Shown here: positions 35,642-44,034 of the stretch, piece after piece | How the letters are laid out: every line of letters begins with the position of its first letter | Position numbering within the stretch: position 1 is the first letter of the stretch | Source of the DNA: G963674665 sp963674665 | GTDB lineage: Bacteria > Desulfobacterota > Desulfovibrionia > Desulfovibrionales > Desulfovibrionaceae | Reading direction: 5' to 3' | Length of the DNA: 64,000 nt | Assembly (NCBI GenBank): GCA_963674665.2 | Contig: CAXXPL010000010.1 | Coordinates: 62,001-126,000, forward strand | Program-made: the position numbers and the translations under genes | The notes under the pieces: generated by a model | Told to the model about the DNA's origin: nothing | The model's input: the letters and a program-made list of their open reading frames with translations, nothing else | Database searches by the model: none

Positions 35642-36367
35642 ATGAACACGAAACGATCACGGATTCCTCTCGAGGAGCGCTTGATTATAGCCCTGGATGT
35701 GCCGGATCAGGGCGCGGCCATGGATCTGGTCGACAGGCTCACGCCCACGGCCAGGTATTTCAAGGTCGGCCTGGAACTCTTTCTGGGCGCGGGGTTCTCC
35801 ATTGTGGACAGAATATTGGACAAGGGGTGCAAGGTGATGCTGGACCTCAAGTTCTACGACGTGCCCAACACGGTCCGCGCCGCGGTGCGTCAGGTGGCGG
35901 GGCGGGGCGCGTCCTTGGCCACACTGCACGGCGACCCGGCGATCATGCGGGCTGCGGTCGAGGCACAGGGGGATGATCCGGATTCTTTCGGGCTTCTGGC
36001 CGTAACCGCGCTCACCAGCTTTTCACAGGAGGACCTCAAGGCCATGGGCTTTGACGGCCAGGTGCAGGACCTGGTGCTCGCCCGCGCCCGGCAGGCCCGG
36101 GAGGCCGGTCTGGCAGGGGTGGTGTGCTCCCCCAGGGAGGCGGCCCTGCTGCGTCGTGAACTGGGATGGGGGCTGCGTATCGTAACCCCTGGCATCAGGC
36201 CCCGCAACGCGGCGCAGGACGACCAGAAGCGGACCGCCACGGCCGAGGGCGCCATCCGGCACGGCGTGGACCACATCGTTGTGGGGCGCCCCATCCGGCT
36301 GGCCAATGACCCCCTGGCCATGGTCAACGAAATACTCGAGGAGATGGACCGGGGCCTGCGGGACTAG
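35642..36367 (+). CDS. pyrF: Orotidine 5'-phosphate decarboxylase
   Basis: A 241-residue TIM-barrel enzyme that decarboxylates OMP to UMP in pyrimidine synthesis. The catalytic Asp-Lys-Asp set is in KVMLDLKFYDVPNTVR, the opening IIALDVPDQGAAMDLVDRL and the C-terminal phosphate loop GIRP with VVGRPI are present. ATG 35642 follows GGAGGAGGTGCATC; the open frame upstream to 35558 lacks a ribosome site. It is followed by its own terminator hairpin. Confidence 0.97.
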   Translation: MNTKRSRIPLEERLIIALDVPDQGAAMDLVDRLTPTARYFKVGLELFLGAGFSIVDRILDKGCKVMLDLKFYDVPNTVRAAVRQVAGRGASLATLHGDPAIMRAAVEAQGDDPDSFGLLAVTALTSFSQEDLKAMGFDGQVQDLVLARARQAREAGLAGVVCSPREAALLRRELGWGLRIVTPGIRPRNAAQDDQKRTATAEGAIRHGVDHIVVGRPIRLANDPLAMVNEILEEMDRGLRD

Positions 36368-36418
36368 GACCATGTCCGACAATCCATCGCGCGGTGATTT
36401 TGCATGACCGCGTAGAGG

Positions 36419-36452
36419 GCGGGGAAGACGCGCTTCGGTGCATCTTCCCCGC
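36419..36452 (+). terminator. pyrF terminator hairpin
   Basis: GCGGGGAAGA at 36419 pairs perfectly with TCTTCCCCGC at 36443 around a 14-base loop with further pairing, followed by TTGTGCTT. Confidence 0.7.
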
Positions 36453-36622
36453 TTGTGCTTCCATCCATTGAAAATTCCGGGTCTTGTTAAGTTTTATTGA
36501 CCATGGACGATAACCACATAAATGAGGTATGATGGAAATAACGGCATTGTTCCCGATATTCAGGCAGCCCCGATATCCGACGTCCGGAGGTGCCCGCCCG
36601 CCTCAAAGCCCGGGAGGAAGTG

Positions 36623-38257
36623 ATGTCCGCGTATCCCCGTCTTTTCATGCGCCTGGCCCAATTGTCCCTATTGGCCCAGTTGTCGCTGCTGGCGCTCCTC
36701 GTTCTCGCCCCTGGTTGTGCCCGCCGCTCCCATCAAGCCCCCACCCTTGGCAAACCCCAAGCAGGGCGGAGTTTCAACTCCGATAATCTGGTGCGAGGAT
36801 TCCTCGGCCAGGACATGTCCTCCCCCGGGAGGGCGCGCACTGCCGGTGCGGGGGGACCGGACGCGGACAATGATGGGGTTGCGGACAGCCGCGACGAGTG
36901 CCCCTCCACGCCGAGGGGCGCGGCGGTTGACGCCTTTGGCTGCCCTGTGCCGCTGTACCTGCAATTGCGGGTGACCCACGGCGACGCCGCCCCCTTGAAT
37001 TTGGCGGCCTTTACCGGGCAGTTGCGGCGTTTGGCCAGGCTGATGCGGGAGAACCCGGACTCGCTCCTGTTCATCGAGGGGCATGCGCACGAGCCTGACA
37101 GCGTGTCCAAGTCCTTCAGTTTTGCCAACAAGGTCAAGGAGCGGCTGGTGCAAGAATTCAAGGTGCCGGAGGCCCGCATCCAGGTTTCCGGAGCAGGAGA
37201 GCGCAAGCCCCTGGTCTCCAACGCCAGCCCAGAGGGGCGGCAACGCAACCAACGGCTGGAGCTCACCCTCAAGGGGCGCTATCAGTCGCGAAAGACACCG
37301 CCCAGGATCAACGCCCGCCAGACCGCCCTGCCAACCGTGGCCAAGGCCTCTTTGCCAAGCGAGTCCAGGCTGCGGCCCGGAAAACCCGAGCCCATGGTTT
37401 CCAGCGCCCCTGTGCATCTGCGCTTCGGATATGGCGGCGCCAGCCTGCTCCCGGCAGACGAAGGGCGTTTGGCCGAGATCGCCGAGACGCTGCGCAACAA
37501 TCCGGGAGTGCGCGTGCGCATTGTGGGGCACACGGATTCGGACAGCTCCGCGGCCTACAACCTCGGGCTGTCAAGACGCAGGGCAAATGGCGTGAAGGAG
37601 CGCCTGCACCGGGTGTACAACATTGCACCGGAGCGGATAACCGCCATTGGCAGGGGCGAGAGCGAGCCCATTGCGGGCAACGCCACCAAAGAGGGCAGGG
37701 CGGCCAACCGCAGGGTGACCATCACCCTGGAGCCGGGAGCCCAGGCCCCCCCAACTGGAGCGGATGTATCCACGGCTCCGCCTGAGGAGAAGAGCAGGGA
37801 GATGGCACAACCACGCCCCTTGCTGGAGAGGGGTGTCAATTATAGCATCAAGGTCAGCCTGGGGAGCTGCAAGCTCTGGCTGTACAGGGACGGGCAACTG
37901 GTGCGCACCTATACCGTGGCCACGCCCGGGCCTGGCATGCCCCGCCCCCACGGGCTGGGGCGGGTCACCCAAATAGAGTTCGACCCTTGGTGGGTGCCCA
38001 CCAAAAACATTCGCAAACGCGCACTGCGCAAAGGGCAACACCTGCCCAGCGCCATCAGGCCGGGCAGCCCGGCCAACCCCATGGGCAGGTTCAAGCTGCA
38101 CCTCTCCCATGGCCAGGGGTTCCGCATCCACGGCACCAACCAGCCCTCCCTCATCGGGCGGCGCGTGTCCTCGGGCTGCATCCGCATGCGTAACGACCAA
38201 GGGCTGGAGCTGGCCCTGGCCATCAGCGTGGGCACGCCCGTGACTTTTGTGCGGTAA
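36623..38257 (+). CDS. Lipoprotein with two OmpA domains and an L,D-transpeptidase domain
   Basis: A 544-residue envelope protein. The N-terminus ends in a lipobox-like LVLAPGC, so it is probably lipid-anchored. A calcium-binding-like thrombospondin-3 motif (DADNDGVADSRDECPSTP) precedes two OmpA-like peptidoglycan-binding domains (about residues 115-225 and 265-375; the second has GHTDSDSSAAYN and LSRRRA). The C-terminal YkuD domain (about 405-544) has HGTN and SSGCIRMRN with the catalytic Cys. It can bind and probably cross-link the wall, or tether to it. ATG 36623 follows GGGAGGAAGTG. This domain order is unusual. Confidence 0.9.
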   Translation: MSAYPRLFMRLAQLSLLAQLSLLALLVLAPGCARRSHQAPTLGKPQAGRSFNSDNLVRGFLGQDMSSPGRARTAGAGGPDADNDGVADSRDECPSTPRGAAVDAFGCPVPLYLQLRVTHGDAAPLNLAAFTGQLRRLARLMRENPDSLLFIEGHAHEPDSVSKSFSFANKVKERLVQEFKVPEARIQVSGAGERKPLVSNASPEGRQRNQRLELTLKGRYQSRKTPPRINARQTALPTVAKASLPSESRLRPGKPEPMVSSAPVHLRFGYGGASLLPADEGRLAEIAETLRNNPGVRVRIVGHTDSDSSAAYNLGLSRRRANGVKERLHRVYNIAPERITAIGRGESEPIAGNATKEGRAANRRVTITLEPGAQAPPTGADVSTAPPEEKSREMAQPRPLLERGVNYSIKVSLGSCKLWLYRDGQLVRTYTVATPGPGMPRPHGLGRVTQIEFDPWWVPTKNIRKRALRKGQHLPSAIRPGSPANPMGRFKLHLSHGQGFRIHGTNQPSLIGRRVSSGCIRMRNDQGLELALAISVGTPVTFVR

Positions 38258-38285
38258 ATTTGGGGAGTGCGGCAGTATGCGGAGC

Positions 38286-38328
38286 GCGACGGGGGAAAAC
38301 CCTTTCCTGAAAGGGTTTTCCCCCTCGC
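38286..38328. repeat. Dispersed palindrome, copy 3 (two-way terminator)
   Basis: GGGGGAAAACCCTTTC at 38291 and its exact complement at 38309 enclose two bases; GCGA and TCGC extend the stem outside. It lies between convergent genes and is the cleanest member of the family. Confidence 0.8.
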
Positions 38329-38350
38329 ACAATGCCTTTTTGGCTTTTGT

Positions 38351-39424
38351 CTAAATATGGCTGGCAACCAGGTCGCCCATCTTGGTGCAGGAGGTGTGGC
38401 GCTTGTCCGGCTCCATGATGTCGCCGGTGCGGTAGCCCTGCTGCAGCACCTTTTTCACAGCGTTCTCGATGACAGTGGCCTCTTCCTCGAGGTTGAAGGA
38501 GTAGCGCAGCATCATGGCCGTGGACAGGATGGTGGCCAGGGGGTTGGCCTTGTTGTGTCCGGCAATGTCAGGGGCGGAGCCATGGATGGGCTCGTAGAGG
38601 CCGGGGCGCCCCTCGCCCAGGGAGGCCGAGGGCAGCATGCCGATGGAGCCGGTGATGACGCTGGCCTCGTCGGAGAGGATGTCGCCGAACAGGTTGCCGG
38701 TGACGATGACGTCGAACTGGGAGGGGTCGCGCACCAACTGCATGGCAGCGTTGTCCACGTACATGTGGCTGAGCTCCACGTCCGGGTACTCCTTGGCGGT
38801 CTCGATGACTACCTCGCGCCAGAGCTGGGAAACGTCCAGCACGTTGGCCTTGTCCACGGAGCAGAGGCGGCGCTTGCGCTTCATGGCGGCCTCGAAGGCC
38901 ACGCGGGCGATGCGGCGCACTTCGCTCTCGGTGTAGACCATGGTGTTCAGACCGGTGCGTTCGCCGTTCACGGTCTCACGCCCCCGGGGCTCGCCAAAGT
39001 AGATGCCGCCGGTGAGTTCGCGGACCACCAGCACGTCCATGCCGCGCTCAACGATGTCCGGGCGCAGGAAGCAGGCCTGGCTCAGCTCCTTGAACATGGT
39101 GGCGGGGCGGAGGTTGGCGAACAGCTTGAGGGCCTTGCGGATGCCCAGCAGGCCTTTTTCAGGACGAATATGGGAGGGCAGGTCGTCCCATTTGGGGCCA
39201 CCCACGGCGCCGAGCAGCACGGCGTCGGCCTCGTGGCATTTCTCCACGGTTTCGTCGGGCAGGGGAGAGCCCGTGGTGTCGATGGCGATTCCTCCGATAA
39301 GGGCTTCGGCAAAATACAGCTCGTGGCCGAAACGGGCCGCGATGCGTTCCAGCACCTTGGTGGCCTCGGGGATGATTTCGGGACCTATGCCATCACCAGG
39401 GAGAAGACAGAGATTGATGCGCAT
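38351..39424 (-). CDS. leuB: 3-isopropylmalate dehydrogenase
   Basis: A 357-residue NAD-dependent enzyme of leucine synthesis. INLCLLPGDGIGPEI, the substrate Arg motif VVRELTGGIYFG, the YTESEVRRIARVAF loop, the metal site NLFGDILSDEASV and the NAD region GLYEPIHGSAPDIAG are all intact. Length is normal. It lies 136 bases downstream of the DUF89 gene on the same strand. The other leucine genes are not in the window. Confidence 0.97.
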   Translation of the reverse strand: MRINLCLLPGDGIGPEIIPEATKVLERIAARFGHELYFAEALIGGIAIDTTGSPLPDETVEKCHEADAVLLGAVGGPKWDDLPSHIRPEKGLLGIRKALKLFANLRPATMFKELSQACFLRPDIVERGMDVLVVRELTGGIYFGEPRGRETVNGERTGLNTMVYTESEVRRIARVAFEAAMKRKRRLCSVDKANVLDVSQLWREVVIETAKEYPDVELSHMYVDNAAMQLVRDPSQFDVIVTGNLFGDILSDEASVITGSIGMLPSASLGEGRPGLYEPIHGSAPDIAGHNKANPLATILSTAMMLRYSFNLEEEATVIENAVKKVLQQGYRTGDIMEPDKRHTSCTKMGDLVASHI

Positions 39425-39560
39425 TTATTTATACCCTTGCAACAGTATGATGTTGGTGAAAAGAGTTACAGGCCTCATTGTGTAGTGCACTGTTCGGCGC
39501 GGCTTTGCAAGTCCGGGCCGTTTATGAAGTATGAACCTATGGTGCGGAAACAGGTTGTTT

Positions 39561-40439
39561 TCATTCGTAAAAAAATACCGAGTGCCCCATGGGGGTGTCC
39601 AGCAGTCTGGAAATGAGCCGACATTTTGCCTTGAAAGCATAGAAAATGCCAGACCAGTGTCCGTACAGGGATTCGAAGTTTCCCTGCCCCTTGCTGAGCA
39701 GGACATCCGCCCTCCGCATGGTGTCCAGGAAGTCGGCATCACAGCGCGTTAGCACGGTGCCCGGTGTGTCCACGCCCGAGCTGCGCACTTCGCACAGCTT
39801 GTCCAGACCGAAGAGCAGGGCGTCCTCCATGGTGGCGTCGTTGAGGATGGGTTTTGCCCGCACCGCGTAGCAGACATCGCACCCCCGCGCGTTGAGGCAG
39901 CGCAGGAGCAGGGTGTCCAGCCCTATCTCGCCGCAGTTGTCCCCCAGGATGACGACCCTGGCCCCTTTGGCAGTGGCCTGGTCGAAGCGGTCAAATGCCT
40001 CGCTCTCCAGGGCCGGATCGTGCTCCTGTTCCTCGATGGCCCCTTCCCAGTCGTAGCGTTTTGCCACGCCCGAGTCGATGTAGTTGCCGATGAGGGACAG
40101 GGCGAAGGCCCGGCGTAGCGCCATGGCGGAATCGTCGGGCGCCTGGTTGAACACGAGCCCTTCCAGGCTGGGGAGCATTTCCATGACCCGCTGGTTGGCC
40201 TCGGTCTTGTCCGAAAGATAGGGATCGTCGCAGCCAGTGAGCTGTATGGAGATGTCGAAGAGCTCCCGCATCAGGGCGGGCGCCGTTCCGGCCATGTCGT
40301 TGTCGTCCAGGAGGGCGATGCGCTCGGCCCAGGCCTTGAGCACGCGGCGCTGGAGGTCCTCGTCGTCAGGACACACGCGGCGTGCGGAGCGCAGGGCTTG
40401 CGCCATCAAACAGGGGATGCAGTCGAGATGGGTACGCAC
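39561..40439 (-). CDS. DUF89 family protein
   Basis: A 292-residue protein of the DUF89/ARMT1-like family, some members of which are metal-dependent phosphatases for damaged sugar phosphates. The N-terminal CIPC pair, the LIGNYIDSG motif, the metal-binding DNCGEIGLD and RAKPILNDAT blocks are visible, and GQGNFESLYG near the C-terminus is typical. GTG 40439 follows GGAGTTTCT; the open frame further up has no start signal. Length fits the bacterial group. Substrate unknown. Confidence 0.87.
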   Translation of the reverse strand: MRTHLDCIPCLMAQALRSARRVCPDDEDLQRRVLKAWAERIALLDDNDMAGTAPALMRELFDISIQLTGCDDPYLSDKTEANQRVMEMLPSLEGLVFNQAPDDSAMALRRAFALSLIGNYIDSGVAKRYDWEGAIEEQEHDPALESEAFDRFDQATAKGARVVILGDNCGEIGLDTLLLRCLNARGCDVCYAVRAKPILNDATMEDALLFGLDKLCEVRSSGVDTPGTVLTRCDADFLDTMRRADVLLSKGQGNFESLYGHWSGIFYAFKAKCRLISRLLDTPMGHSVFFYE

Positions 40440-40469
40440 AGAAACTCCGTATGGGAAATATGCTCGTCC

Positions 40470-40520
40470 TGGGAGCGCGAGGGAAGACCATCTTATTGAG
40501 AGCTTGTCTCCCAGGGACGC
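40470..40520. repeat. Dispersed palindrome, copy 4 (degenerate)
   Basis: GGGAGCGCGAGGGAAGACCATC is followed by a loop and GAGCTTGTCTCCC. The outer flank matches the family, the inner arms only partly. It lies between the exonuclease and DUF89 genes. Confidence 0.45.
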
Positions 40521-40539
40521 CTTTGTCCGGTCCCTACCC

Positions 40540-41376
40540 TTATATGCCGTAGCGCTGTCTGAGCATGGCGATAAGCTCGTTGTCCGGGAGCATGGGATTG
40601 AGCCCGGGCAAAGGCTCATCGAGCATCAGCTCCCGGCCGAAGGGCAGGCGCTCCACCATCAGGTTGTGGGTCTTGGCCGCCAGGTACTCCAGGTTGAGCA
40701 CGTCCTCTATGTTGTAGGCCAGCAGGGTGTCGAGCACTCGCTCGTTGCGGGTGTTCTGGAATTCCTTCCAGAGCAGTACGGCAAAGTAGCCGTCCACCCC
40801 GTCCAGTTCCCCCCTGTCCAGGCCGAAATGTTTTTCTATCTTTTTGAGCCCGCCCTTGACCCCCGCCGCCTTCAACGCGAAGCGCAGGTCCAGGTGCCCC
40901 ATGTCCAGCTTGATGCCCATCTCGCGTTCGATGAACGGGACATCGAAGCATTTGCCGTTGAAGGTCACGATGAGGGAAAAGTCCCGGATGTCCCGGGCAA
41001 AGTCATCGAGATTGCGCCCCCTCACGTACCAGCGAGCCTCCTTGCCGTCGTACAGGGCGATGGTGGTGATGTGGTCCCCGGGGGGGCCAAGGCCCGTGGT
41101 CTCGATGTCCACATAGGCGGTGTTGTGGCGAAACTCCGAATACAGGCGCCAGCTCTCCGAGCCCGGCATGCTCTGGTCGAAGTATCCTGCATCCCCCGCG
41201 TCCAGGTGCTGGATGGAGAGTTCCAGGTGCTGGCGGAGCATCTCCCGCTTGGTGCGGGCCACGGGCAGCTCCTCGAGAGCAAGCAGGTCGTCCCAGGTAT
41301 GCACACCCGCTTCCCACAGCCTGGTTTCTGTTTTGACGCCCACAGTGGGGATATGGCAAAAGGAATGTCGCAGCAT
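40540..41376 (-). CDS. YprB-like ribonuclease H-fold exonuclease
   Basis: A 278-residue protein with a DEDD 3'-5' exonuclease-like domain. The metal-binding residues are in YVDIETTGLGP (Asp and Glu), VTFNGKCFDVPF and YNIEDVLNL. The N-terminal 70 residues include a helix-hairpin-helix-like stretch (VGVKTETRLWEAGVHTWDDL). It is divergent from the SRAP gene over 94 bases, and both act on nucleic acids, so a shared role in repair is possible but not shown. Confidence 0.82.
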   Translation of the reverse strand: MLRHSFCHIPTVGVKTETRLWEAGVHTWDDLLALEELPVARTKREMLRQHLELSIQHLDAGDAGYFDQSMPGSESWRLYSEFRHNTAYVDIETTGLGPPGDHITTIALYDGKEARWYVRGRNLDDFARDIRDFSLIVTFNGKCFDVPFIEREMGIKLDMGHLDLRFALKAAGVKGGLKKIEKHFGLDRGELDGVDGYFAVLLWKEFQNTRNERVLDTLLAYNIEDVLNLEYLAAKTHNLMVERLPFGRELMLDEPLPGLNPMLPDNELIAMLRQRYGI

Positions 41377-41470
41377 TGTCAGTTACTCCGCCGGGCAACA
41401 TACGGGCAATGGCCTTGGCTTGCAACCTCGTGTCCGGGAAATGAGGGCGAAATGCCCAGGGAGATGCCCC

Positions 41471-42127
41471 ATGTGCGGCCGTTTCGGTCTCGATCTGCCC
41501 CCAAAATCCGCAATGCAGGCCTTTGGCCTGGAGGAAGTGGAGGAGTACTCCCCCAGGTTGAATATCGCGCCGGGCACACCCATCTGCGCAATAGTGCCCA
41601 TACCCGGGGGCAAGCGCGCCGCCCGCCTTGTCCACTGGGGGCTGGTGCCCTCCTGGGCCAAGGACCCCAAGATCGGCTTCCGCATGATCAACGCCCGGGC
41701 CGAGACCCTGGCCGAGAAGCCCGCGTTCCGCAACGCCTTCAAGCGCAGGCGCTGCCTGATCCCGGCCACAGTGTTTTACGAGTGGAAGAAGCTCCAGGAC
41801 CGCAAACAGCCCTTTGCATTCGTTATGGCGGACCGCGCGCCCTTCACCATGGCGGGCATATGGGAGCACTGGCTAGGGGCGGACGGCAGCGAGCTGCTCA
41901 GCGCGAGCATCGTGACCACCGAGGCCAACGAGCTGCTGCGCTCAGTGCATGATCGCATGCCAGTGATCCTGCCCCCGGAGCAACGCGAGACCTGGCTGCT
42001 GGCCGAGTCCACCACGCTTGCGCCGCTCCTGGCGCCCTACCCCGCGGATTCCATGCTGGCCTGGCCCGTGAGTACCTCCTTGAACAGCCCCCGTAATCTG
42101 GACGTCTCCCTGGAGCCGGTGGACTGA
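41471..42127 (+). CDS. SRAP-family abasic-site protein (YedK/HMCES-like)
   Basis: A 218-residue protein that covalently caps abasic sites in single-stranded DNA through Cys2 after Met removal. MCGRFGLD, NIAPGTPICAIV, the NARAET motif with the catalytic Glu, FYEWKK and VHDRMPVIL with the catalytic His are all present. ATG 41471 follows GGGAGATGCCCC and exposes the required Cys2; the longer open frame cannot be right. It overlaps the DUF1848 gene by one base (TGATG), so they are co-translated. Confidence 0.95.
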   Translation: MCGRFGLDLPPKSAMQAFGLEEVEEYSPRLNIAPGTPICAIVPIPGGKRAARLVHWGLVPSWAKDPKIGFRMINARAETLAEKPAFRNAFKRRRCLIPATVFYEWKKLQDRKQPFAFVMADRAPFTMAGIWEHWLGADGSELLSASIVTTEANELLRSVHDRMPVILPPEQRETWLLAESTTLAPLLAPYPADSMLAWPVSTSLNSPRNLDVSLEPVD

Positions 42128-43059
42128 TGGCGGGGAGCGAGCACCAGCTGTCGCTTCTCCCGGGAAAGGAGAGGCAGCGGTACATAGTCAGCGCCAGCCG
42201 CCGCACCGACATCCCGGCTTTCTACACGCCCTGGTTCATGGAGCGCGTGCGCCAGGGGTACTGCCTGGTGCCCAACCCCTTCAACGCCGCGCAGGTGACG
42301 CGGGTGTCCCTGCTGCCCGAGGATGCGGCCTGTATCGTGTTCTGGACCCGCAACCCCCGCCCCTTGCTGTCGTATGTCCAGGAGTTGGAGCGTCTGGGCC
42401 TGCCCCCTGTGTTTTTGTTCACCCTCACCGGTTACCCCAGGCTGCTTGAGCCGCACCGCCCCCATGTTGCGCAGAGCGTGGCCTGCTTCCACGACCTTGC
42501 CTCGCTGCTTGGACCGGAGCGCATTGTCTGGCGCTACGACCCCATCGTCCTGGGCAGTTCCACCACCCCTTCCTTTCATCTGGAGAATTTCGCGGCCCTG
42601 GCAGCCAGGTTGCGCGGCTCCACCCGGCGCGTGGTGGTCAGCTTCCTGGAAGTCTACCGCAAGAACCGCACGGCCATGCGCCAGTTGGCCGCACAGGGGC
42701 TGGAATTGATCGCGCCCCTGGAGTCCGAACTTCAGGCATTGCTCCAGGGGCTGGCCAACATCGCCAGGGACAACGGCATGCGCATCCAGGCCTGCGCCCA
42801 GGGGGAGGGCGGACTCCCCCCGTACATTCCCGCCGGAGCCTGCATCGACGCCGCCTGGCTCAGCGAGTGCCTTGGGATTCCCCCCATTTCCGGACGCGAC
42901 AGTGCACAGCGGGAGCACTGCCAGTGCGCCCCCAGCCGGGATATTGGCATGTATGACAGCTGCGTGTTCGGCTGCCGCTACTGCTACGCCACCAGCAGCC
43001 TGGAACGCGCCCAGGCCAACAGGTTGCGCCACAGCCCCAGGAAAGAGAGCCTGCTGTAG
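42127..43059 (+). CDS. DUF1848 protein with C-terminal CxxxCxxC cluster
   Basis: A 310-residue protein of the DUF1848 family, unknown function. The opening IVSASRRTDIPAFYTPWFM and CIVFWTRNPRPLL are family marks. The C-terminus has CQCAPSRDIG and CVFGCRYCYAT; the CX3CX2C arrangement resembles a radical-SAM 4Fe-4S site but sits at the far end of the protein. It is translationally coupled to the SRAP gene, which suggests a DNA-damage-related job, possibly of spore-photolyase type; that is inference. Confidence 0.85.
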   Translation: MAGSEHQLSLLPGKERQRYIVSASRRTDIPAFYTPWFMERVRQGYCLVPNPFNAAQVTRVSLLPEDAACIVFWTRNPRPLLSYVQELERLGLPPVFLFTLTGYPRLLEPHRPHVAQSVACFHDLASLLGPERIVWRYDPIVLGSSTTPSFHLENFAALAARLRGSTRRVVVSFLEVYRKNRTAMRQLAAQGLELIAPLESELQALLQGLANIARDNGMRIQACAQGEGGLPPYIPAGACIDAAWLSECLGIPPISGRDSAQREHCQCAPSRDIGMYDSCVFGCRYCYATSSLERAQANRLRHSPRKESLL

Positions 43060-43099
43060 AGGGGAAGAGGAGGGGGAGCGGAAGGGAGGATGAAGAATT

Positions 43100-43141
43100 T
43101 TCGGGGGGCACCTTTTTTAGGAAAAAATGGTGCCCCCCGAA
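43100..43141. terminator. Strong hairpin after DUF1848 gene
   Basis: TTCGGGGGGCACC and GGTGCCCCCCGAA pair, and T6 and A6 runs extend the stem inside. It ends the SRAP-DUF1848 unit and marks the start of an AT-rich stretch. Confidence 0.75.
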
Positions 43142-44034
43142 CCCCCCTCCAAAAAAATGTAATAAAAGGTTTTGGAAAGGGTTTCTAACTTTTATGATAT
43201 ATTAGGGATTGGAGGTTTTTTGTGCACCACGTATTTTGATATTTTTGAAAGTAGTCACAAAAATACTGATGTAGTATTATATGTTAATCACATCGATTGG
43301 TCACTGATTGAGACGCTACATAGCAAGTGAGTTCGATAATAGTAAAATGATATTTTTTGGTTAATTGAAAATTATGTGCCTGCAAAATTATACTAAAATT
43401 TTTTTAAGAGGTGCTAGTTGTTTTTGTTATAATTTATGATGAGCCATCCTATTATTAATAGTACTACGCAAAGTGTTGAAAAGCACACAGCAATATAAAT
43501 ATCTTTCGTTTCAATGCATACGTATGCAGAAATAGTGATTATAATGAGAATTGTTAACCAAATTAAATTGGGGCCATTTGATTTGCCAAAAATTTCAGCC
43601 AGTATTTTTATTAGAATACTTGGATCCACGAAAAAACTCCTTGCCTGGAATTTAAAAAAGCTATTTGCTTCAAAAAATAAATAAGAAGCAAATAGCTTAT
43701 GTGGATCAAGAAATATGTCCCTTAAAAATAAAATGTGGTCAAGACTTTTTTTTGTTAAACACCTATTAAACACGTAAACCAAATAAGCTACGAGTATACT
43801 TATTTTGATAGTTGTTTAAAAAAGATGTAATTAAAGTAATTAATAAAAATTTGATATATGATTATTTATTGAATAAGCAATGTATGTTTTGAAAGGAAAA
43901 TTTGATTTGCTGTAAGAAAAATATTTTTAGCAGTTCTTTTGGCACGTTACGAGAAAAATGTGGATAAGAAGTTGTTCTCGCGCTGTAGAGTGTGGAAAAC
44001 ATTCTCTGCTAAGAAAGAAGAAGTAAAATAGGTA
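43142..44034. other. AT-rich patch with little coding content
   Basis: These 890 bases are clearly more AT-rich than the neighbourhood. Apart from one possible small membrane protein (43414-43782, minus) I see no gene. The composition suggests foreign DNA; the ISL3 insertion sits at its right end. Confidence 0.55.
43414..43782 (-). CDS. Possible small membrane protein
   Basis: Up to 122 residues, AT-rich and with codon use unlike the neighbours. Two hydrophobic segments near the C-terminus (LIWLTILIIITISAYV and AVCFSTLCVVLLIIGWLII) could be membrane helices. The longest start is TTG and no convincing ribosome site is seen. It could be a real acquired gene or a chance frame in AT-rich DNA. 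Confidence 0.35.
   Translation of the reverse strand: MVYVFNRCLTKKSLDHILFLRDIFLDPHKLFASYLFFEANSFFKFQARSFFVDPSILIKILAEIFGKSNGPNLIWLTILIIITISAYVCIETKDIYIAVCFSTLCVVLLIIGWLIINYNKNN

Noticed and set aside
38267..39616. A 449-codon plus-strand frame
   Set aside because: Antisense of leuB, without any recognisable domain.
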